64,000 bases of DNA from contig NC_087062.1 of NCBI RefSeq assembly GCF_963678635.1, forward strand, positions 3,931,556 through 3,995,555, read 5' to 3'. Shown here in pieces: positions 25,245 to 31,923 of the stretch (its first letter is position 1; the number at the start of each line of letters is the position of its first letter). This DNA is from Symsagittifera roscoffensis. Lineage: Eukaryota > Xenacoelomorpha > Acoela > Convolutidae. A model generated the notes under the pieces. That model searched no databases. It was not told the origin of the DNA and worked only from the letters and a program-made list of their open reading frames with translations. The position numbers were made by a program, and so were the translations under genes.

Positions 25245-28200
25245 ATGCTGAATATTAAATTCTGGTTGTTTTGTGCAATTTTTCTAATTTCCAAGGCTCA
25301 GATGGAAACTAAAGAAAAAACTATTGTTTACTGGGGCTATCTAAGCTGCCAGCAAAAGATATTATCAACGAAATGTGGGATAAATGAGCGGAGAGCTACC
25401 ACACTGACTCATCTTTTCCTTTTCGCGTTGTTACTGACCCAAAGTGGGGATGTTGAAAAAAACCCTGGTCCTATCGAAACCATTGAAACAGTCTACGGTA
25501 TCTGCTCAAAAAATTGTGCAAATCTTAAATTTGTTCATTTGAATTTTCAAAGTATTATTAGAAAACGGATGCAATTGAAAAAATTTCTTGATGATATGGG
25601 CGAAAACACAATTATAGGAATTTCCGAAACGTGGCTTAAAAAAGAAGATAGTGACAATTTATGGAATTTCCAACCTAGAACGCATGCGATGTTCAGATAT
25701 GATAGGCAATCAGCGGTAAAAAAGAAAGGCGGTGGCGTTTTGTTATATATACCAGTCAAATTGGCTCCGAAATTGAGGCCTGATCTAAATTTATTTGATA
25801 AAGAAAAATATGAGTCAGTGTGGGTTGAGTGCAAATCTACATTTAACATTTCGAGTAAAGAAAAAATGTTAGTTAATTTGTGTTATAACCCAAGCAGATC
25901 AAACTTTATTGATTTTTTGGAACAATTAACGCTTAACATAGATAATGCTTTTTCAGTTTCTAATAAAATTACGCTTTTGGGTGATTATAACATAAATTAT
26001 CTGGATAGCAAAGAAAAAGAAAATTTAGATTCTATAATTATTCCATATGGATTGAAGGTTTTTTGTCCAAACGATGAGACCAGAATTAGTTCCTCAACAA
26101 AAACTCATATCGACTACATAATCAGTGACTATGAAACAAACGGCATTGAGTTTTGTTTTGATACACCTTATAAAACCGACCATTTTGCTTCATTTATTTT
26201 GACGGATATAAAATGCGGCAAAATTTTACCGAGGATAATTACGACTTTCAATAAGAAAAATTATCAGAAAAATGAATTTTGCAATTCACTCTCCGCTCTT
26301 CCTTGGTATCTCTTATATCAATGTACAGACGCACAAAACATGTTCTCGACGATGATTTATTTAATTTCTTGTGCTCTACAGCAACATGCTCCTATCGAAA
26401 AAAAGTTTGTTCGTAATTTTAAACCAAAAAACGTGTTGAAAACGGAATGGTTCGATTCAGAATGTCAGCAATTGTTGACTAAGAAACAGAATTCACTCAG
26501 ATCATATCGCAGTCAAAGCACAAGCGATAATTGGTCAAAGTACCAGTTTTTACGTAATCAAATGAGCAAATTGATTAGAAGTAAACAATTCGATCATTCA
26601 AAAAATTGTTTTTCACTTCTCAGCACTATCCAACAAAAATGGAAATATATTAACCAAGTTAGAGGTACATGTTCTGGCAACCATCGAATTACAGTTCTAC
26701 GAAATTCCTTCAGTGAAATGATAACCCAAGACAAAAAAATTGCCAATCATTTAAATTATATTTTTTCAAACTTAGGCGAATTTTTCGGCGCTAAAAAGCC
26801 TCCGAATTACAACAAATCTGCCTCTGAATCTGCATCTTTTCATTTTCAACACATTACAGTGAAGCAATGCTTTGATATAGTTCGAAAAATCAATGTTGGA
26901 AAACCTCTCGGACCTTGTACCGTACCTGCTTGGGCAATCATTGACGGTCAATCAGTTATAGTTCCACATTTAACTTTTGTCATAAATACTTGCTTAGATG
27001 AGAACATTTTCCCGATCGAACTGAAAAAAGCAAACGTAACCCCTTTGTTCAAAAAAGATGACCCAATGGATGCAAAAAATTATCGGCCAATATCAATAAC
27101 TTGTGCTTTTTCTAAAATTTTTGAAAAAATTTTACATGCCCAAATAACAGAACGTCTTGACAAATTTCAAATAATGACACCATTTCAATTCGGATTTCGC
27201 AAAAACATTTCAACACAAGATGCTCTTGTTTATGTGACAGAAAGTATTCGAAATCAAATAGATTCAAAAAAAATCGTACATGCAGCTTTATTAGATCTGT
27301 CCAAGGCTTTTGATTCTATTTCGCATGAAGTTTTAATTGAAAAAATGCTTTCTCTCGGTTTTTCAAATGGAGCAAATGCTTTAATTGCTAGCTTCCTAAA
27401 CAAACGTATTCAAAGAGTAAACGTCAATGGAATTTTTTCAGACTGGATTGAAATAAAACGAGGTGTCCCACAAGGAACGGTACTTGGTCCGTTGTTGTTC
27501 AATATTTATGTTAATGACATACAAGAGCGATTATATGAGGGTTGTACTTTAGTTCAATATGCTGACGACTGTATGGTTTTTTCCTCTTCTATAATTTCTG
27601 AGGATGCTTTGAATCGATTGCAAAAATCACTCAATAATCTAACGGATTTTTTTGCAGAGAACCAATTGAATCTGAATGCATCTAAATCGGAATTTATAAC
27701 ATTTTGTAAAAAAAATGATAGCAAAAATGTGGATACTGATAAACTAGTAATTAGTGGGCATTATGTAGCCAAAAAATCAGAATGCAAATATTTAGGCATA
27801 ATTCTTGATTCAAGTTTATCTTTTCATGCTCAAATCAAAACAATTCTCCAAAAAATGGCCCAAGGGATTAAAACTATTGATACAATTGGACAACAACTGC
27901 CGACATTATCATTAGTTGCCTTGCTTCATTGTCTTGTTTTATCACATTTAGATTATTCAGCAATTTTTTTACAACAAATTAATGCTACTTTGATGCTATC
28001 TCTGGAGAAACAGTTGAACTGGGCGCTAAAAAGAACATATTTCAGATCGAATTTTAAATCTTCTTCCCTTCTTCGCATTAGCAAATCGTTCATTGGAATC
28101 GAGAAAAGAATTGAGTTAAAGTGTATAACATACTTATACCAATATCTTACAAACAAAAAGAAGGCTTTTGAAAATACACTGAGACTACCGACTGCCAATT

Positions 28201-28442
28201 ATAGGCTCAACGAAAGAACGAAACAAATTATTTTTGACAAACATTGTTCGACTGCTTCTCTACAAAAATCATTTTTTCATTTGACTTCTAAAAAATGGAA
28301 TTCACTGCCCATAATTTTGCGCAATTTAGAAAAATCGAAAACAGAATTCAAGAAAAAATTGAAAGAATTTTACGTGAGTGAATTGAGAAACAATCCTATA
28401 TGTACTAATACAAATACGTGGCGTGATTACCGTTTTTGCTAG
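25245..28442 (+). CDS. LINE-A ORF2: 2A, endonuclease, reverse transcriptase
   Basis: 1065 codons. Residues 1-19 are signal-peptide-like (MLNIKFWLFCAIFLIS). A 2A-like ribosome-skipping motif GDVEKNPG|P ends at residue 76. Residues about 92-320 are an exonuclease-endonuclease-phosphatase domain with ISETWL, LLGDYNINYL, HIDYIISD and KTDHFA motifs present. The RT contains NYRPIS, LLDLSKAFDSISH, GVPQGTVLGPLLFN and catalytic YADD (27558-27569, residues about 772-775). The C-terminal domain ends at a TAG. All catalytic motifs look intact. The 2A predicts release of a short leader peptide from the endonuclease-RT. Confidence 0.95.
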   Translation: MLNIKFWLFCAIFLISKAQMETKEKTIVYWGYLSCQQKILSTKCGINERRATTLTHLFLFALLLTQSGDVEKNPGPIETIETVYGICSKNCANLKFVHLNFQSIIRKRMQLKKFLDDMGENTIIGISETWLKKEDSDNLWNFQPRTHAMFRYDRQSAVKKKGGGVLLYIPVKLAPKLRPDLNLFDKEKYESVWVECKSTFNISSKEKMLVNLCYNPSRSNFIDFLEQLTLNIDNAFSVSNKITLLGDYNINYLDSKEKENLDSIIIPYGLKVFCPNDETRISSSTKTHIDYIISDYETNGIEFCFDTPYKTDHFASFILTDIKCGKILPRIITTFNKKNYQKNEFCNSLSALPWYLLYQCTDAQNMFSTMIYLISCALQQHAPIEKKFVRNFKPKNVLKTEWFDSECQQLLTKKQNSLRSYRSQSTSDNWSKYQFLRNQMSKLIRSKQFDHSKNCFSLLSTIQQKWKYINQVRGTCSGNHRITVLRNSFSEMITQDKKIANHLNYIFSNLGEFFGAKKPPNYNKSASESASFHFQHITVKQCFDIVRKINVGKPLGPCTVPAWAIIDGQSVIVPHLTFVINTCLDENIFPIELKKANVTPLFKKDDPMDAKNYRPISITCAFSKIFEKILHAQITERLDKFQIMTPFQFGFRKNISTQDALVYVTESIRNQIDSKKIVHAALLDLSKAFDSISHEVLIEKMLSLGFSNGANALIASFLNKRIQRVNVNGIFSDWIEIKRGVPQGTVLGPLLFNIYVNDIQERLYEGCTLVQYADDCMVFSSSIISEDALNRLQKSLNNLTDFFAENQLNLNASKSEFITFCKKNDSKNVDTDKLVISGHYVAKKSECKYLGIILDSSLSFHAQIKTILQKMAQGIKTIDTIGQQLPTLSLVALLHCLVLSHLDYSAIFLQQINATLMLSLEKQLNWALKRTYFRSNFKSSSLLRISKSFIGIEKRIELKCITYLYQYLTNKKKAFENTLRLPTANYRLNERTKQIIFDKHCSTASLQKSFFHLTSKKWNSLPIILRNLEKSKTEFKKKLKEFYVSELRNNPICTNTNTWRDYRFC
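25430..25473 (+). other. 2A-like translational recoding site
   Basis: It encodes LLTQSGDVEKNPGP, matching the D-(V/I)-E-x-N-P-G-P consensus. In picornaviruses and several non-LTR elements this motif makes ribosomes skip the Gly-Pro bond. It lies just after a hydrophobic run (THLFLFALLL), as expected for the helical part of 2A. Confidence 0.93.
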
Positions 28443-28800
28443 TTCTATATTTTTTAATTCAGTTTAATTTTTCACACATTGCTTGAAAGAGAAACTGTAT
28501 ATACTCTGCATATACGTTGTATAATTGGACTATCTGTAAAATTGTTTGTAAAGTTTTATTACCAGCTTGTTCCTAATTCTTAAATATTTAATTTTCTATA
28601 GTATCCGAAACTTCATATACTTTAATCAACCAATTTCCGAACTGTAACCGATTTTGTTTTTTTTTTGTTTTGTTTATTGCTTGTTTTCTGATGTTTTGTT
28701 TTTGTTTGATGTAACCAATGAATTTATAACCAATTTTATTATTTACACTTTGCTACACTGATGCCTCGGCTTTTTATTGTATAGTAATTCAAGTGTTCTT

Positions 28801-28816
28801 TCTTCTTCTTCTTCTA
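28801..28816 (+). repeat. LINE-A 3' microsatellite tail
   Basis: (CTT)n tract at the extreme 3' end of LINE-A, immediately before target sequence resumes. Short repeats rather than poly(A) are usual 3' ends for CR1/L2-type elements. Confidence 0.75.
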
Positions 28817-28903
28817 AAATCAGAACCGAAAAAAAACCACAAATCAAATAAAAAAAATTGTTTAAAGACAAACATTAGGAGTGCAACTAGAGTGTCAAAA
28901 GAC

Positions 28904-29025
28904 TAGAGCTCCCAATATCAAACCAGCTCTAGTAAAATCTACAATTCACTCTTACCGCAGTGCCACACTCCAAGATTTGTACGAAACAGTTTCACAATAC
29001 AAACCAAAGCGCCTCAAAACAGTTT
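28904..29025 (+). pseudogene. Fragment of SGNH ORF related to 37.4-37.6 kb
   Basis: TATCAAACCAGCTCTA through CGCCTCAAAACA matches 37461-37567 (the esterase-like frame of the third RT element) with several substitutions. It ends abruptly in a T-rich tract. It is a truncated piece, not a gene. Confidence 0.75.
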
Positions 29026-29280
29026 TTTTCCCTTTTCTTTTTTTTTCTCTGTTTTTTAAAGGTAATCAGAAGGTCAAAAGTATCATAGTAACCGAGGTTA
29101 CAGTCATGAGTCCCTTCATCATGTATTCCAGTCAAAATCCTTGGAAATTTTTAGATATGGAAGTGATAATGATAAAAGAAGATGACAAGTGTTTAAGTCC
29201 TTTTCAATTAAAATCGATACGGGTTACGTTTCTTCAATAAGAACACGCAACTCAACACGAGACAATATAATATACAAGTG

Positions 29281-30411
29281 TTATAAGTAAAAAATTTCGT
29301 CGAAAGTTATTTTGTCATTTATTGTTCCGAGTACGCAAGCGGCGTTCGCAATCTGTATTGCCAGGGAGATTCTCTGTTTTAAAAAGCTGCCTGCTCTGGG
29401 TTCCTCAGTGCATATGCTTAGGTTCTTACAAAGCTTGCTCAGAAAAACTTCTGTGCTGGGGCCGGCCGCGCCCTGAATTTCAAAAGCTAGCGGTTGAAAA
29501 AGATATCCATCATTTACAAGATCTTTACACTTGACAATTTTTCACTCTTCCGCGTCAGCGGCAGCCGTACCAGAGTTACAAACAGACCCGGCATTAATCC
29601 TACAAGGAGCTAAGGAATCTACTACCGTTACATCCCACAAGAGCTGCTTACCATCAGCCCATGGAACGAGCGTCAAACCGTTTGGTCGCTTCTGATCGGT
29701 CCTGTAGAGGTGTCGTGGTTCTAAAACAGACGGAATGTGAGTAGATGATAGACTCTACTTTATAAGGGCATTCAGGTTTGAATGCCTAGAGAATCTCCCT
29801 GCACTTTTGAGGCAAGAAAGACCATGCCAACCATCCTTGGTAACGTCTTTTCCGCACACGCATTTATGCTGTTCGCATATTGTTTATCCTAATCGAAGTC
29901 CTATCGCAATTCTGAGTTGTTGGTTCGACAGTTTTAACCTTAAATTTTAGCACGGGATGACGTTCAACCATTGGGAGCCAAATCTATCTTGGAACGCGTT
30001 GAACGTTTTTACGTCCGTTGGTTCGAGTCGTAAAATCAAGTCGTAAAATCAAGAAATCCAAAAAAATCAATTTTTTTTTGATTTCCTTTTCCGGAGCCAT
30101 TTCAATTTTTCCAAGGTCAAACCACCGTTTAAGCGCATCATCATAGGTTCCATCCACATGCTCCAAACCAAAGATTTCGCTCAAGGCATCTTTTGCTCCT
30201 ACTGCTGAGGCTAAGAAAGCGGGTAAAGCAAGTAGACGAGCGGAAGAAACGCCCAAGCCACCTTTCGCTGCCGGGAGAACTGCTTGTAAAAACTGGTTAT
30301 CATCCATTTTCACGTTAGTGACCTTGCATAACGAATTTCTTAGTAATTTATCGTAACGTTCCAAAAAATCATTTTGCAAAAAACAAGGGCTCGTACGCAA
30401 AAAATATAGGA
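29281..30411 (-). pseudogene. RLE-type RT element, 3' half (left of LINE-B)
   Basis: This is a continuation of the minus-strand element interrupted by LINE-B. In order it shows the post-RT region (YFLRTSPCF, PAAKGGLGVSSARLLALPAFLAS), a zinc-knuckle-like segment ([21 protein letters not shown]) near 29780-29860, then the endonuclease-like RPNGLTLVPW and LWDVTVVDS near 29620-29680, and a conserved end (EPRAGSFLKQRISLAIQIAN) to a stop at 29281. Frame breaks and stops occur near 30060, 29760 and 29545. The expected PD motif reads PN. The R-P-D...D-V pattern is that of a restriction-like endonuclease domain. Dead. Confidence 0.85.
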
Positions 30412-30489
30412 CTAATAAATTATTAAATAGTTTATTAAATAGTTTCAGATAGTTGAAATGTTTACCGGGGTAGCAATGGTTGCCCCGCG

Positions 30490-30874
30490 ATGAAATTGTC
30501 CGACAGAAGATATCACTTGCTCAAGACATCATCTTCAAAAAATCTCCTGATTGCGGATTCTCAAGCACGCCATCTTGATTTTCCAAATTTCAATATCTTG
30601 TCCCTACCTGGGGCCCGAATTGGTGCGGTCCAAAACTTCTTAATTCCTAAGAAAGATAAAAGGAACTTGGAAGTTTAGAGGAGTGAGTGAAAAAATCCAC
30701 AGCTCATATCATTTGAAAACTGACGAAGTGCACCTCAGTGAAGAAGGTCTGAAGGGCATTAAAAGTATTCTCAAGAATAAAATCTTATACGATAAACATT
30801 CGAACATCTGCAATACAGAAGGACATCTGGTATATTACGAGTGTCGTTTCAAGAACTGTCAGTGCCCCTATTAA
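30490..30874 (+). pseudogene. LINE-B esterase-like frame, internally deleted
   Basis: Two pieces in different frames. 30490-30678 has block-I-like LLIADSQARHL. 30683-30874 has block-V-like DEVHLSEEGL. The whole core between them (block III and most of the fold) is missing, so an SGNH domain once present has been lost. An upstream copy of the family would be expected to have about 150 more residues. Confidence 0.65.
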
Positions 30875-30875
30875 C

Positions 30876-31011
30876 GTAAGTAGAAATAGTGAACCGCAGG
30901 CCTCCCCTTTTCGGGAACCACCAGGTTTGTCTATTTCTTCTTTTCCCCTGAGTGAGCCACAGGCCTCCCCTTTTCGGGAACCACCAGGCTTAACTGTTTT
31001 TCTATCCATAG
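30876..31011 (+). other. Possible intron-like spacer in LINE-B
   Basis: It starts GTAAGT (30876) and ends TTTTTCTATCCATAG (31011), enclosing the 63-bp tandem repeat, just before the ORF1 ATG at 31023. The two consensus-like ends may be coincidence; no transcript evidence is available. Confidence 0.25.
30897..30988 (+). repeat. 63-bp-period tandem repeat
   Basis: CAGGCCTCCCCTTTTCGGGA is present at 30897 and again at 30960, each followed by ACCACCAGG. The CCCCTTTTCGGG core is partly self-complementary. It lies in the 5' region upstream of ORF1, where LINE 5' UTRs often carry tandem repeats. Confidence 0.85.
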
Positions 31012-31022
31012 TATAAGCAAAA

Positions 31023-31919
31023 ATGGGCAAAAACTGCAAAACATGTAAAAGAGGCTTTGCCAGCAACGAGAAAACATACACTTGTGTCGCATGCAACGCT
31101 CAAATGCATTTGGAACCAACTTGTGTTGGGTTGTCTCTAGTGGCCATAAATGGAATAAAAGAACTAGGGCCGAATGTCATGTTGCTTTGTAATACTTGTG
31201 TGCAAAATAATGAACGAGACAACTTTATAAGATGCAAAACCCTGGCCAACATAGACGAGAAGCTCTCAAACATTGATGTAACTGAAAGCCTTAAAAGCAT
31301 GGAAAGAAGACTTACCGATTTAGTAGATCAAAAAATTGGAAATGCAATGAAAACGACATGCGATAAAGTGGAAAAAACTTATAGTGCCGTTGTAGCTGCT
31401 GAAACCACCACCCGGATAAATCAAGCTCAAACCACTCAACATGCTGCCAGATCTAACTCTGATCACAACATAAATCAAAGTTTTAGGATACAAGGGGTCA
31501 AAGAGGACCCTGAGAAAACAAAAGGAGAAAACCTTGTCCCAACAAATGACGAAGTAAACGAAATACTAGACATAATTGGAGTGAAGCCGAAAATAATAGA
31601 ACTAAAACGACTGGGAAAATTTGATCGTAATCGAATGAAGCCAAGAACACTGCTGGTAACTGTACCTAGCGAACATGAAGCACGACTAGTACTAGCAAAA
31701 AGCCGAGAAAAGCGAGAACAATTGGTCGAAAAAGAGGTCTACCTGCTACCAGCATTGACCAAAGAGAGTGCAATTAAAGAGAACGAAATCCTTAAGAAAC
31801 GAAGACAACTACTAGATGAAGGCGTTCCTCGCGAAAAGCTGAAAATAAGGAATCTAGAATTGTTCAATGATGGTGTGAAAGTAACTATTGACACTGAAGT
31901 TCAGGAACCCCAGCATTGA
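31023..31919 (+). CDS. LINE-B ORF1, PHD finger plus RRM-like nucleic-acid binding protein
   Basis: 298 codons from an ATG with A at -3. Residues 5-60 hold a PHD-like zinc finger (CKTC, CVAC, H, CNTC). Residues about 75-125 are probably coiled coil (IDEKLSNI, LKSMERRLTDLVDQKI). Residues about 150-260 resemble the RRM and C-terminal parts of LINE ORF1 proteins (FRIQGVKED, LKRLGKF, RTLLVTVPS, ALTKESAIKENEILKKRR). It would bind element RNA in the RNP. It stops at TGA (31917-31919), and the same frame continues directly into ORF2. Confidence 0.9.
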   Translation: MGKNCKTCKRGFASNEKTYTCVACNAQMHLEPTCVGLSLVAINGIKELGPNVMLLCNTCVQNNERDNFIRCKTLANIDEKLSNIDVTESLKSMERRLTDLVDQKIGNAMKTTCDKVEKTYSAVVAAETTTRINQAQTTQHAARSNSDHNINQSFRIQGVKEDPEKTKGENLVPTNDEVNEILDIIGVKPKIIELKRLGKFDRNRMKPRTLLVTVPSEHEARLVLAKSREKREQLVEKEVYLLPALTKESAIKENEILKKRRQLLDEGVPREKLKIRNLELFNDGVKVTIDTEVQEPQH

Positions 31920-31923
31920 CTAG
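31917..31923 (+). promoter_or_regulatory. Putative stop-codon readthrough site TGA-CTA-G
   Basis: ORF1 ends CAT TGA and the next bases are CTAG. UGA-CUA is an established efficient readthrough context, known from alphaviruses and some cellular genes. ORF2 continues in the same frame with no ATG before the endonuclease motifs. A weak potential stem (TAGGATTC at 31921 with GAAGCCTA at 31954) follows. Confidence 0.7.

Larger units (their letters stand above)
24082..28816 (+). mobile_element. LINE-A, apparently intact non-LTR retrotransposon with 2A peptide
   Basis: Ends are defined by comparison with the unoccupied paralogue at 22995-23245. The left flank stops at CAGAAAT and the right flank resumes at AAATCAGAACC, leaving at most a 4-bp AAAT duplication. 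The element is about 4.7 kb: a short 5' leader, an SGNH-esterase ORF1, a 56-bp gap, an ORF2 with 2A / endonuclease / RT, and a 3' end with a CTTCTTCTTCTTC microsatellite tail. The combination of an esterase ORF1, an apurinic-type endonuclease and 2A is known in CR1/L2-like and related clades. Both ORFs are free of stops and frameshifts, so it may be young or active. Confidence 0.93.
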
